From: Mastigias papua
Taxonomy: Eukaryota; Cnidaria; Scyphozoa; Rhizostomeae; Mastigiidae
NCBI GenBank assembly: GCA_964019165.1
Contig: OZ025267.1
Location: forward strand, 15,681,029 to 15,745,028
Direction: 5' to 3'
DNA length: 64,000 nt
Below the pieces are notes generated by a model, which worked only from the letters and a program-made list of their open reading frames with translations, was not told where the DNA came from and did no database searches. A program made the position numbers and the translations under genes. Positions 1-31,400 of this stretch are shown here, in pieces. Numbering within the stretch: the first letter of the stretch is position 1; every line of letters begins with the position of its first letter.

Positions 1-260
<260 letters not shown>

Positions 261-458
261 ATATTTACATACATATACATATACAAATTTCTATATATGT
301 TTGAATATATACAAATATATATATTGGAATGAGATTGCTTAAGTTTTGACTCTGAGTTTCACACTATGTCTGATGACAACTGTGTTTAGTATACTATTAA
401 ATAGACTCTTCTGAGTATTTTGAGATATTTGAATGAGATATTCAATCTTATTTGAAAG

Positions 459-18736
<18,278 letters not shown>

Positions 18737-20900
18737 TCAAACTGTCTTGGCTATCGTGCAGTTCCTATATTGTTTCCAAGGAGCTTAATCGATGAAAAGA
18801 ATCCTGCTTTCGCGATGCATTCGCTTTGAGAAGACCAAGCCCTGCAGCGCCCTGGTGGCTCTTCAATCTCCGATTTTCAATCCAAAGGCAAAGCGTATGT
18901 GGTCACCACTATACACACCTGTTGATCTGGCTTCAGTGTGAAATCTGTTGGATACCTGGTGATTGTACTCTCCAAGAATATTCACCTTTTCAATTCCAAC
19001 AAAATCATTGGTTGCTGTAGAAGGGGCAACGCGAAGTCTTGCTCAAGGAAAATTTGACTTCTTGGTGTAGTCTGAAACACGCTCTCCTGGTAAAGATGTC
19101 ATTTTTGGCATTTTGAAGGGGAGCCAGGTAGCTAGAGTCGTATGGTGAAACGTATACGATAAGTGCACATGGTTTATTGCCACTAAACATGCCTGTCCAA
19201 GCCATGAATATCCAAGTTGATAAACGATACTGATTAAGACACCTCGAACCTTTCCATTGACCTGAACAGTATGTGGCTGTGTTGTAGATAATTGAATTTT
19301 CAAAAACGAGATGAACTTTAGGACAAAAATTTGACCATTTGATGGAGAATCTGCTGTAAAATTGTTTTTGGAATGCAGACAAATAATCTACGTTTGGAGC
19401 ATTTTTAGTAGATAAATCGTATTTTAGCTATTTGCGTTATTTTTAATGGGCATAAATTTCATTCTTTTGTATACCCACTTGTATCAAAAGTAGATATATT
19501 TTCCATGATTATATCAGTGGTAGACCTGGAAATAGCTGGGTATTTTAGATTCATATAGGACCTATTAACTCAAGGACTTTTGGTCTGTTTTTGAAAAACA
19601 GCGTAACGTCCAGAATTGTATTTTCCAACATAAAGATCCCCAGTTGTGTGTAGGTCCCGTTTGAATTCTTGAGGATAACTTTCTATTTAATTCCTTCATG
19701 TGGCGTTCTCATTTGAAACGACATTTTCAAGCAGCTACACTGTCCCTCACAGATACTGCCACATTGATGGACCTTTTTCATTGTATCTAGCTACCTGTAC
19801 ATTGCTTATTATCATAGCAATTTGACTTGTGAAATGTGAATTTCAAGACACCAGAGTTTGGAATTTTAGAATAACTTTGAAGGCAGCTTTTTGTCTTTTA
19901 GGTGAATGCCTCATATAGATAAAGATTAGCTATTCTTCACGCATTTCTGGCACATATTTATTCTTGTTACAATTTGTTCGCCTTCTGTAGTGCTTTAATG
20001 AGAGAGAAGTTGCGTCGCCGTCTTTGTTGATTGTATGAACTAACTGCAAAAGACGATGAAGCCAAAAGGATGTTGAGATATGCTGTTCGAGTTGTAACCT
20101 TATCCATGCTCAAAAGCGACATAGAAACTACTTTAGCTTGTCTATTGTGTGCAATATTAAACGCTAAGAAGCAGAACTCATTGTTATGAACAAAATCTAG
20201 TAGCTAATGATAGAATCGTATAACCAATAGGAAAATCCGAGTACCAGTGGAGATTCTTGCTATAAGGGAATACAGTTTGATTCGTAGGCTTAGAAATGTC
20301 TTTCATCATACATAAATGTACATGATTTTACCACAAGGCATCTTCTTGTAAGATGGCCTCTACGGATAAACGCTTGAACGTCCTATATTTGAATGGAACA
20401 TGGAATGAGCTCCTCGTATATGCAACTTGTTTCTGAGGTGTTCTCAGGAACGTTCTGCTTCAATGTCAAAAATCAGAAATTGCTTTTTTACCAGGTTTTG
20501 TCGCCTCGATATTGTATATCTTTGCAGTTTGTGTTAGAACTTACCGTATATCTTTCATACGAAATTTTGTATATTGTGATCGGCCTTTTGATATTCCCAG
20601 GAATCATTCCAATAGACAAGAATTCTTTGCTTAATTTAATTTATTATTCTCTGTTGTAAGAGACCCTCAGAATATAAATATATAAATATATACAGACATA
20701 TCATATATCAAGAAGTATACTTTCGCCTTTTTCTTTTCTAGTTGATATCTCTGTTTGAGAGTTTCCCACTTGATATTCCAGAGTCTGTGGGTATAGTTTA
20801 TTGCGCACTTGTTTCGAGATGGCATTTTCCGGTGTACTAAGGAGGTTTTTCAGCTTATATAACCTTTTATAGAAATTTTCATCTTGGAGAAATAAAACAT
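18737..20900 (+). other. probable KIBRA 3' UTR
   Basis: After the KIBRA stop there is about 2.1 kb without a credible gene on either strand. The first AATAAA near a plausible end is at 20891-20896; an ATTAAA lies near 20155. The minus-strand open frame at 19005-19382 has no recognisable family and no splice context, so I treat it as chance. Confidence 0.4.
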
Positions 20901-23223
20901 GAAAAGAAACAGATAGTTATTTTTCAGTTTCCACCAAATTTTCGAACTTGAGAGGCCGCGGTAGCGAGGGGCAAAAGAAATTCTATCCTGGGCAATAGGA
21001 GGCTGATTATGTGTGACTGAAGTCTTGTGTTCAGACTAATACTATCCAGACCTATTTATTGCCAATCAGAAACAGGACAATAAACCTTTTTGGGTATACC
21101 ACAAAGCGAGAAAGTGTCTCGAGGTAGGTTGGGCCTGCGTGACCCGACAATGTCACACAGTGGCTCAAGTAAGTTCAGACATGTTCAAGGATCTGCGCAT
21201 TGTACATAGGAATTCCTGTTTAGCACGATTGCTTTGAACAGAAAAACAAATCATTTCACCTTCCGCTCGAACTGAAAATGCCAGGTTGTCTGTTTACGAC
21301 GCTACTCAAAGTTTGATTGTACATTTGAGCATTATGAGACTTGAGTCTGCTTGAGTCACTTTGTTTTAACAAATAATGGGAGCAACTACTCGTGATGGCT
21401 TAATAAGGTGCCGTGCTTTTGATGACTACAGCTCTTATTAGCATAACTTCAGCAGCAACTATCAGTGCTACAATCCTCGCCAAAATTGTTGGAACACCTA
21501 CTGCATTGTAACAGAATTTTGCTCCTTCTCCATCCCTCCCCCTGATGCAATGTTGAAGTATGACGAGATTGTTCTGCTTTGACAGTTATTTTCGCTATTG
21601 ACTGGTAGATGGTCACTTCCTACGTAAAAATCAACATTGTTCATGGGGGGAGGGGGGAAGGGAAATAGGAAGAGGAGAGTTATCCACTGGCAGTAAAACA
21701 GGAATAACGTTGTTCTCCTGGATGACTAAACCGTTGGTGTTCCAACTAATTTTGGCGAGGATTGTAGCTTGATGTGATTACGTAAAATTGCACTTTTCAG
21801 TTTAATTTGACATCATGAATGAGTAATAGCCAGCGCCTGCGTAGGATATCTGGCACATCAAACAAGACTTCTTAAGGCGTTAGTTAGCCAAGACAGGAAC
21901 CTTACTATCGTCTCTTAACTACAGACCTCATTGCATTCACATTCCAGAATAATAGCTATCTGGGGAAAGTCGCTTTTAACCTGACGCTGAAGAAGCCAAA
22001 TAGCATTATGTATGTATTAGAGACGATTCAATTTTATTATTTTTTTGTTATTGTCTTTTTGGAGTTTAGGGGTACTATGCCAGTGATAACTTTGACTGAA
22101 AAAACAAAAACACTAGATACAACACTGTTTAAATGGTAGTCGAACTTCAACGTGAGGCGAGAGCTCGTGAGAATACAAGATTTTCTACTGCTGTTTATTG
22201 CGAAACATGGAATAGCAAACTGGCTTGCTTAGAAGCCTAAAGATTTGTTCAGTCGTAACTCTGCAAAGTTTAATGTCCGGAAATTGTTTGCATCAAGTCT
22301 TCAAGGTACAGACAATGAATGACAGCAAAGCATAGGGACCTGCCTATCAGAATGCCATCACGTAAATTCACTTGATCATCTACAGGAGCTTTTTCTTTTG
22401 CTTATAGATGCAAGGTGTTACCTAAGTACTACAACTGTTACCTTGTATTCAAAATCCAACCGTTGATTCCAAGGATCATGATAGTATCCCATGCAGATAT
22501 CTTAAGTACGGATATGACTCTCATCTATCTCGGACACAATCTTTGTCTGAACGTTACAATAGTAATTATAACTTGGTTCAAAAATAGGCCCAAGGCTTGT
22601 AAGGACGATAACTACCCCATTTCTAGCGATTCTAGTTACACACCAAATTAAGCCTCACCCAGAAGAGAACTGTCCTCACTCTCAGAAATATATTTTATGA
22701 AAAATCAATAACCGCAAGTAACGTAACACGTAGACCAGAAAGATGTTTTTTCAGATAGAGGTACAGGGGGTGCTCTCTCCTTGATTAGTATAACTATTGA
22801 GGGAGCTCCTCCTTAAGAAAATCCATACCTACAAATTCCCTTTAAATTAAATTAGTTTAGGTAACTTTGTATTTGTTATAACAGTTTGTTGCTATTATGC
22901 TTTCCTTGTGGTTGTGTTTAACTTTAATGTAAACTATTACTTTACTTTTGTTGTTAATAATGTTATTTGTAGTTATTAATAATAAGGAATTTGTAGTGTT
23001 CTTGGAATTTTAAAATGAAATGAACTTGAACTTAAATTTGATAGACCATATGGCTTATGAGAAACCCCCAGAATCGAACATGATTCGAAATGTAAGAAAA
23101 CCTTGAAGTAATTCCTTACTATATTATATCGACAGTTCAGGATTCCAAATCTGAAACTTTGGTAGCAGTTAGAAAGGAGACGCAAGAACGAGAAACTGTA
23201 GATGACAGCAAACATACACCGAG
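20901..23223. other. intergenic region between KIBRA and the DRAM-family gene
   Basis: Apart from the inverted-repeat element at 21471-21764 I see no gene, RNA gene or conserved motif here. Short open frames (for example 22415-22651) lack any family resemblance. The DRAM promoter presumably lies in the last few hundred bases, but no TATA box or initiator can be singled out. Confidence 0.5.
21471..21764. mobile_element. MITE, Tc1/mariner-like, TA target duplication
   Basis: The inverted ends begin CAATCCTCGCCAAAATT and continue GTTGGAACACC. The two 28-29-bp ends differ by one inserted base. Each end abuts a TA dinucleotide (21469-21470 and 21765-21766), as expected for Tc1/mariner insertion. 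The 294-bp interior has a G-run and no transposase frame. The superfamily is inferred from the TA flanks only. Confidence 0.75.
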
Positions 23224-24000
23224 ATGATATATACGGCTCTTTCACTTATGGCAGGCTTGACTCCCATCGTGACCCTAACCTCATGCTACTTGACCGCATT
23301 GGAGGTTGATCACATTAAATCAGAGCGAGAATTACCACGTGTTACTGACCTAGGAAGTCAGATGCCGGAGATCCTCATATTTTCCATTGGCTTCTGTATA
23401 GCCTCAGCACTGCAATTAACGCTTGTTGTCTTACGTTACGTGCAAGTTAAAACATTTCATCGAGCTCCCTTGTGTCCCGTAACGAATGCAGCAGGTTGCT
23501 GTTTTGGCTGGTTAATGGTACTCGGGCAAATGATCCTAACTGCGGTGAGGCATTCCGATGAAGCCATAGTGAATTACTTCGGAAAAGCGATCCTGTTTTC
23601 CACATCTTGCATCTACATAACAATCCAGTCGTATATAAGCATGACCATGATACATTACCACAACAGAGCATTCGCATATTTCAGAGGTCTATTGGCAATT
23701 CTAACATTGGTGACTGGCGTGGTTTTTGTCACTGGCTTAGCAGTCGACGAATTAAAAGAACTAGGATTTCCAGAAATTGCTGAGATAATACTGCTATTCC
23801 TGAATGTCATCTTTTGGATTTCATTGACTGTTGACTTCCATAGAAATAAGCTCGACTTGAACACACAGCAAGACAAAATGAAAATCCGAATCAGACACAG
23901 GTCTGGTTCCGGAGGAGCAGATAAACAGAGGGTTATTAACTACCTGCACAGTATCATTGAAGATGGAGAATCATCCGGCAGCAGAACAACAAAAACATAG
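23224..24000 (+). CDS. DRAM-family (Frag1/DRAM/Sfk1) multipass membrane protein, intronless
   Basis: A 258-residue single-exon protein. Hydrophobic segments at about residues 4-26, 50-72, 86-108, 118-140, 154-175 and 185-203 give the six-pass topology of damage-regulated autophagy modulators, which sit in lysosomal or endosomal membranes. The family hallmark after TM1, PYISDTGT..PE in human DRAM1/2, appears as PRVTDLGSQMPE (residues 38-49). The region after the last TM, DFHRNKLDLN, parallels DRAM DFQKISLRVE. The ATG is preceded in frame by TGA seven codons upstream, so it is the natural start unless an upstream exon is spliced in. Human DRAM genes have introns, so the intronless form could be a retrocopy that stayed functional or intron loss. 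TMEM150 (same superfamily) is a less likely alternative because of the DxG motif. The C-terminal tail is basic then acidic, with no recognised signal. Confidence 0.8.
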   Translation: MIYTALSLMAGLTPIVTLTSCYLTALEVDHIKSERELPRVTDLGSQMPEILIFSIGFCIASALQLTLVVLRYVQVKTFHRAPLCPVTNAAGCCFGWLMVLGQMILTAVRHSDEAIVNYFGKAILFSTSCIYITIQSYISMTMIHYHNRAFAYFRGLLAILTLVTGVVFVTGLAVDELKELGFPEIAEIILLFLNVIFWISLTVDFHRNKLDLNTQQDKMKIRIRHRSGSGGADKQRVINYLHSIIEDGESSGSRTTKT

Positions 24001-24198
24001 TTGGATATTTTCTGCTGATAAAACAAACGTTTGGAAGGCAGTATGATGTACCTAACGAGTTACCAAATGTAAATGTATTGAAAATCTCTTGATACTGATT
24101 CTTGTGTGCCAATATTTCAGATCACTCTTGCTTCAAGTAAAGTACGGTGTTATCAGTAATTCAGAGCTAAATTCTTTGCAAGGGGGCTCTTTCTAGAG

Positions 24199-24456
24199 CA
24201 GGGTTTCCAAAACTTCCCAAGTTATTTGACATGGCGGCCCACTACAACATAATATTTCGAATCAGGGTCCCCCGGAGGAATAAATACATGAAAGACATGC
24301 TATGATAAACATAGTTTAACGGAAAACAAATACCAACAGTGATACAGATTAATAAAACAACGAATCGAGCAAGTGATGGTAACCTCCCTTTCGCGGCCCC
24401 CCTGGAGCATTTCGCTGTCCACAAAAAGACCGAGGACCTCAGTTTGACAGGTACTG
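24199..24456. mobile_element. hAT-type MITE with near-perfect 8-bp target duplication
   Basis: Starts CAGGGTTTCCAAAACTT, typical of hAT elements, and ends CAGTTTGACAGGTACTG, whose complement is a decayed copy of the start. Flanks are TTCTAGAG (24191-24198) and TTCTAAAG (24457-24464), 7 of 8 identical. The interior has the GCGGCCC motifs common in this class of hAT MITE and no transposase. It sits about 200 bp downstream of the DRAM-family stop, so it may be part of that 3' UTR. Confidence 0.75.
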
Positions 24457-24464
24457 TTCTAAAG

Positions 24465-25430
24465 TAAAGGGCGTATTAAAAGCAAAAAGGTTGAAGAAGC
24501 CACACCCTTCATAGTTTTCGAAAACTTTTAGAAGTACCTAATATTTTATTGCAACCTGGCGGAACAATGATATACATTGCACTAATGGGGAGAACAACTG
24601 TAGTCAGATTCCTTAAGACTTCATTCTACTGCACTCATTGATATACTACCATTACCCAGAAAATAGAACGGGACTCAGCTTCATTTCGAACAAAAATAAG
24701 ACAGGGGTTGAGTCCCCTAGTCACCGCTCTTCTACAACCCTTTGTGTTCTGTCCCCCTATTCTTTAATTATTTACATCTAGTAAGCAACGAATCCTGCCA
24801 CGGTCTACAGAGGCAAATGGTAAACTTATGGACAAAATGAGTAAAATACAAGGCTAGGAAGATAGATAGCTATAGACAAATGCTGATCAGTTGCATGTCT
24901 AGCGCTAATTTAGCTATTGAATATCACATGGCTTGTTAGCATGATAAAGCTATATGAGTGCATGACATTCCATATTTGTATGGCAATGGGCCCAACTGAC
25001 CAACAATACAGTTCTAGGAATACATCGCACATGAAAACACAATGGAATATGCACTTCCTCACTCACATCACTCAAGCAAGTACCATAAATATTAATACAA
25101 TATATATGTTAAATATATACATAAATATATATAGATATATATGTATATAGATATATATTATATATATGTATATATGCCAGGTACTACATAGCAGTGGAAC
25201 TCACGTAGTGCAAAGCCACTAACTTGAGTTAATTCAATAAAACTTGCTTCTCCATGACTGCAGATGCAAGTGGTAATGCTTGAAGATGGCTAAATTTTGC
25301 ATTGGCATAAAGCCGAATACTATGAAGATAATGAAAGTTGCGTTTCATTACAAATTAAGTATGAATTGTTATGCCAATGCGTTAACGCCTCTGTCTAAAT
25401 ACACATTGTAAAAACTTACCAAAAATAACG
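24465..25430. other. intergenic region between DRAM-family gene and TSR2 (convergent 3' ends)
   Basis: The two genes converge here. I see only AT-rich sequence, including a short TA/TATG-rich patch near 25095-25175, and no credible coding region or RNA gene. No clear polyadenylation signal could be assigned to TSR2. Confidence 0.5.
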
Positions 25431-28400
25431 CTACTTAGATTTACGACGATCTGGTTTTTTCTTCGACCTTCTCACAACCTCCCAACCATCATTATTGTCA
25501 TCTTCCTCCATCGGTGTATTTTGACCTGCAATGAGGAGAAATGATTTTCATGTTGGCCTGAAAACTATAGCACGAAGTAAATGGCAGGAATTGCTTTATA
25601 CTTCCAGCTTTCCGTGTAGTGAAATAGCAAGATCACACAAACTCCTGTACTTGAGGATAAACAATGAAAAATAAACATGATATTTGAAGAGTAGTAGATA
25701 TACAGTCTAATGACATCATGGCTGAAATAAACAACCAATATTCCAAAACATCTTTTTCAAAAAGTAGGGGAAACCAGGGCCAGAAAAATTTCTGGGGAAA
25801 TGCCTCGTCAAGGCTCTTTAGAAACGCTCCTGTAAAGTTCATTACAGTTTAAAAAGTGATACACAATTGCTACAGTAGAAGACAAACGATGTGCCAGACA
25901 AAACTTATGTTTACAAGTTGTGCACGATGTTAGACCTCTTAGCATTACTCTGCGGCGTAATACATTGTGTGCACCTTTAAGCTTGAAACTATGGGCCCCG
26001 AAAAGATCTGGCCCAGAAGGGCCCCAAGATACTCCGTGAAAATACGGTTTTCAATGAAAGGCCTATGGCATAAATGATTGTAGGTGCTAAGCTATGGCCA
26101 AACGACTAGATTTTTCTCTCGACTTTTCACTATGCAAAAATCTAGTAAAAAATCTAGTCGTCTGGACGCCTTTTATACAGCTGTATAGCATACATCTTCC
26201 GTATATAGTGTTTTTGTTATTGGTCAAAAAAATGATGCATAGCGTTGTAATACTGTTTGACCGGTTTACTGACTTTTGTCTAGTTTGCGCATGCCTACTT
26301 CTTCGCTTTCCTGAGTCGCGTCATCTACGCTAGTCATTCATTGTTGATATTTCTATGAAAGTGAGGTTCTAAGATAGAAAGTCGAGTAATTTGTTTAGTG
26401 AAATGTATCGCCGTTTGGCCACAACGCGATACATAATCAGATTTTTGGAATACAAATCTATAGCAACAGTCGAGAGAAAAGTATAGTCGTTTGGCCGTAG
26501 CTTTAGGCACTTATCAAAATTGCGGCTATCATTCAGTGTTCTAAATGAACACAGATTCATATACAACATCAACTGTCTAAATCCTGTTTGTTTGTGTGGT
26601 ATTGCTATTGAAGATGGTAAACACTTTCTCCTGCACAGCCCCAGTTTTGAAGAGGCACGAAGAGATAGAAACTATCGTTTTTGTTGTTGTTGTTTCATTT
26701 GAATATTGAATTGAAAATTGAAAATGCCCGTTCTTGGCGGGAACTCCGATGACCTAGTGTTTGTTCCCACCAACATGGGCACAGTATTTGTATTATATAT
26801 AAATTAGCTTATTTTAATTGATAGAGAAAAAAGGATACTCTTGCATTCAATTCAAAGCTTCATTAAAATGAGCACAAGAGTTAGATTTGATCTTTGAGTA
26901 GACAGCAAAGTAAGTAAAAAGTAAGATAGGGCCCCTAATCATCACTTTCACTAAGGGCCCCACATTGCTCCGTTACGTCACCGGCTTTACGTACCCGCAG
27001 TTATGATAATATGTAAATATTTGCTACATTAAATTGTGAAATATGTCAAAAACGAGAAGAAAACATATGTATAATAAGATTTTAATCTCTATAAGGATCC
27101 CTAGATTCTGGTGAACCAACAGCCCACAGCAAACCTTGCTTCTTTTGTGAAAAAACCAATATTCAATAAAAAATCGTGGGAAACCAAAACACGTTTGATA
27201 TGATCAACAAAAATGCACCTTTTGCAGGGAAAGAAATGCCTCGTGGTTTATGTTGAATTATCCCCTTTCAACTTCTCAGCTAATAAAAATATACTCTTAA
27301 GTTTATGTTTGAAAACCCTAGCTGAGACAAAAATGTGTTTTCTTTTATCATGCTGATCAGACAGTAACTGAACGAAAATCTGATGGCTCATTACACCCTA
27401 GCAGTATTTCAAAAGTCTCCGAAAAGAAACCTTCTGAAGGGCGTAGGAGGGCTTTAAATTTAGGGGGCTGCAAACTGTATGCCCGAACCACTGATATTTT
27501 GCCCGAATGAGATGTTATTTAGTCTTTTTATGCTGTAGCCATAATGCCCAGCGTATCCAAATATCTTGATGAGGGAGTAAGTTCCTATGACCAGGATTTG
27601 ACCATAAGATTGCAAATGCAAGGATCTAACGCCAGTAGATTATTCCAATAGAAAACCCACTTAACTCTTATCTCCCTAAGCTGCCTACTTGAGGGAACAT
27701 TACATCAGTTTAGTCTGCTGGGACTGCAGAATTTCACTGTGGCTTATGAAGTTGTCTTCTCATTTCGTATTAAAAATCTTTAAAAATCCACCCCCCCTGT
27801 TAGATCCCCATTTCCGGGTAGGTATTATAGAAATCACGACATCCTATTACTTTATGAGCGACATTGTAAGTTTTAATACCAAAGCGTTTCAGAAGGCATC
27901 TCTAGCAACCTTTCCATAGGCAAAATGCTCTTTCAAAAATGAATGCAGCAGATGAAAGGGTTTTGCTATATTCCCTTTGAGGCCTGTCTAAGCACCGCCC
28001 TGTAAGGGGTAGGGTTTTGTAAGATCAAAATCTTCCTACACTTTTATGCAATAGAAAAAATCAAATTACTATAATTTTCCTAACCCATATTCCTTTTCTG
28101 ATCTACTACTATTTGCATTTATACTCCAAACTCTGACATTGGAAATCGCAGCCTTGTTATTAATTGCATGATCTGGACGAGGACAAAAAGAGACATATTC
28201 AATTCACTTTGAATATGACTTTGACACAAATCTATTATGAGCGAGAAGCTGAGAGGTTGGGGACTCGTCCACTGCGCAGAAGACTGATTGTCCAGCATAG
28301 CCGCCAAATGTTTGATTGGTTGACAACTCTGATCAGGCATATTTTCTCCCAGCCTAAATGACCAATCATCATGCAGGATTCTGACCACACATGCACTCCA

Positions 28401-31400
28401 CAGCTAAATTTAGGCCCACCTTGCATGATGATTGGTCAATTATGTTGAGAGACAACAGGATTGGATAGAGCTCTCAACCAGTCAAATATTTGGCGGCTAT
28501 GGTTGATGGTCCGAGGTGTACCGTCGCTCGAGTGCTAGCAAGCTGTCCACCAAGTATCAAATGAATAACAGGTGATAAAACTAGGAAGGTAATACTGTGC
28601 CAAAGGTGATGGGGTTCCCTTGTGGAAAAAGGGCTCAACTCACATTGATTGATTTCTTTGAATTGTGTTCAATTCCTGGAACTTTTTGAACAAAAAGAAG
28701 TATTTCAAGGCTATGCTTACTATATAATTAAAATCATCTAGGTGGAGAGCCCAGCATCGGTGCGAAAAATATTTATTCGGAATCCAATTGTTGTGATGCA
28801 GGAAGTCACCATACCACTACCATGCCAAATCCAATGTGATTGAATCATTCCTCAATATCATTATATTTAGTTAGCAAAAAGGTAAAACTCCTTACCTGTA
28901 CTCATGCTTTCATCAGTTTGTGAAACGCAGTGATCTTGCGAATTTTCCGTAACAGAATTACTAGAGTTTTGATGAGGCTCTGTGGGTTCCTGAAGAGTAA
29001 TATCATGGTTAACATAATATTCAATGAATATACTACTGTCCTGTTTGCAATCTGATAAAGTTCTCTTAAAACTAACAATATTTTACTGTACCATTTGAAA
29101 AGATTGAGGTTTTGCACCCAACAACTCTGGGAATGAATGGGGTGAGTAAAACATTTAAAAAGCACAAAGCTTTGAGGAAGAAAAAGAACAATAGTGTCAA
29201 CAGTGATCGAAAATAATCTCAAATCTCAGGAGCAGTAAAATCCCATCGACAGTTGCAAATAAGTCAGTTTACAACAACAGCAGACCTCGACATCTCGTGA
29301 TAAGTAGAAAAAAATTGTATCAACTGGGAAAACTTTACTGTTTTAATCTGCAGTATCACGAAAGGTGAACAATGATACAGTTGCAAGCCAAATGCACAAG
29401 AGATAGAGAGAGTAAAACATTATCAACAAAAAATCAAAGTAATGGTTCTATGGTGGCCTAAAAACAACTCAAAAGTAATCATATTGGGAATAATCAAAGG
29501 TCTTTATCAAATCAGAGGATATTCATGTAAGCTTGTTGTTCATACTGCAAATTCACTTGATACAATTTCATAAACATCTCTATAGTAATATTTCAATATA
29601 TCCCATTTACAAATTATGTTACAAAACAAAGTACACAAATAATCTACTTGAAAAGTTACACCAGAATGCTACAAAAGGATTCCACGAGTAAAGAGAAAAA
29701 CCATGACTACACCCAGGCCAAAACAAAACAAACGTAAATGTTAAAATAAATAACTCTAGACAAGAAAAAAATTAATTATGCTACCTAAAGACAAACTAAC
29801 CATAAGTAGTTTGGCGGCTGGTGTGCAGTCAAATTTAATCAAGCTGACCAGTTTTACAAAAAAAATCAAGTGTCAGTTCTATTATTTTCAAACTAAAGTA
29901 GCTCAAAAATCACAATTGCCATAAAACAAAAAGCATAATATGAAAAAATGGTGATTCATAACATTAGGTATGTGAATTACAAAACACCCGGAATCCGACA
30001 ATCGTTATGATCCATTCTTGAGTAGTAGGCTCGTCCACTTGAGAAACTCCTTTTCGAAACGGACACTTTGATATTGGTTTTTATTGGACTGACACATGCT
30101 TGTCATTTCTTATTTGTTGGTAAGGCCGTGGGGAGGGGGGGGGGTGCTTCTTCGTTTCCATTTGCTAACACTTTCTTCGCTCGTTTTTCACTTTTCCGAA
30201 CAGCATTAAAACTCTCTAGCAAATGCCTCGCTATGTCACACAGTACCCTCTATGAAAATTTCATAGTATATGGAAATCACTCTCTTTGGAGTAAAGATGA
30301 GAGGGAAGAAATCATTTAGAGAGCTCTCGATATGTACCTCAAATCGAAAAGGCGAATGAAAATGAATAATCTTCCAGGCATCCAAACTTCAACAGAATTC
30401 GATGCTCCCTTACCAGACGACCCATCAGAGTGAAACAGTGATATTGATGAAATAGAGGAACTTGGCCTTTTTGAAGCCGAACTTGAACTTTAGTAGACAA
30501 AACAACGTGGAATTTTGCTACTTCTGTTTGAAACATTTAACATGGGCTGATAACTTTATTTTGATTAAGTACATTTATCGTTTTGAAATAAAGAGTCGGT
30601 TGTTTCTATCAGTGCCAAATCCCGTTATCATTTGAAGTTCAATGCTTGCAGGATAAAGAGCGAAAACGATTGTAGGTCCTTTAAAGGCACGAAAATTTTC
30701 CAAACTAAATAACTGAAGGAAATCTTTACGATAGTTAACGCTCTAGGCTATGGCTTGCTTGTAGAAAAATTAAAGGGAAACGCTGTTGCGTTCAATTTTT
30801 CAAAGCAAAACTTCGCTATGCCGTGTTCTCATATGATACTCAGTCGCTCGCCCCACTCTGGTCACGCGAGTTTTTGGTTGCGCACCTCAATTTCAGAGCG
30901 TGAAAGCCCTGACGTTAGTTCTGGTAATCCTTCTGGGTTTTAAATTCAAAGCAAAGACTTTGCAACAAGGTGGATCATCAACAGTCTTCCAAAAGACCAA
31001 ATAGATATTAAAATCAGCGACTTCTCCTGCTACATTGATACCACACTTATGTACAATCCTTTTTGTATGTGTCCTTGAGACCTTACCACTGTATCATTTT
31101 CAGTTATTATCAAATATTGCTATTTCTATCCTGAAAACATAGATACAAATTATTGATGGCACAAAATGAAACAAGGAATAAAAAAGTCAGTAGTACCTGG
31201 CATTCTTCATCGGGATCAATACCATCTGTCACCCTGGAAATAGGAGGACATGAAGGGGGTGGTATCCTTAGTTCGTCAACAACTTTTGCAACTTGACCTG
31301 TCTGACACAGCATGTTAAAATGACATAGCTTTTCAACAACCTAGAGAATGCAAAAACATATGTGAACAACCAGTTACCAGCATTCTACTGAATGATGCCT

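Noticed and set aside
19005..19382. 125-codon minus-strand frame behind the KIBRA stop
   Set aside because: It lies in the probable 3' UTR and its composition does not look like any family I know.
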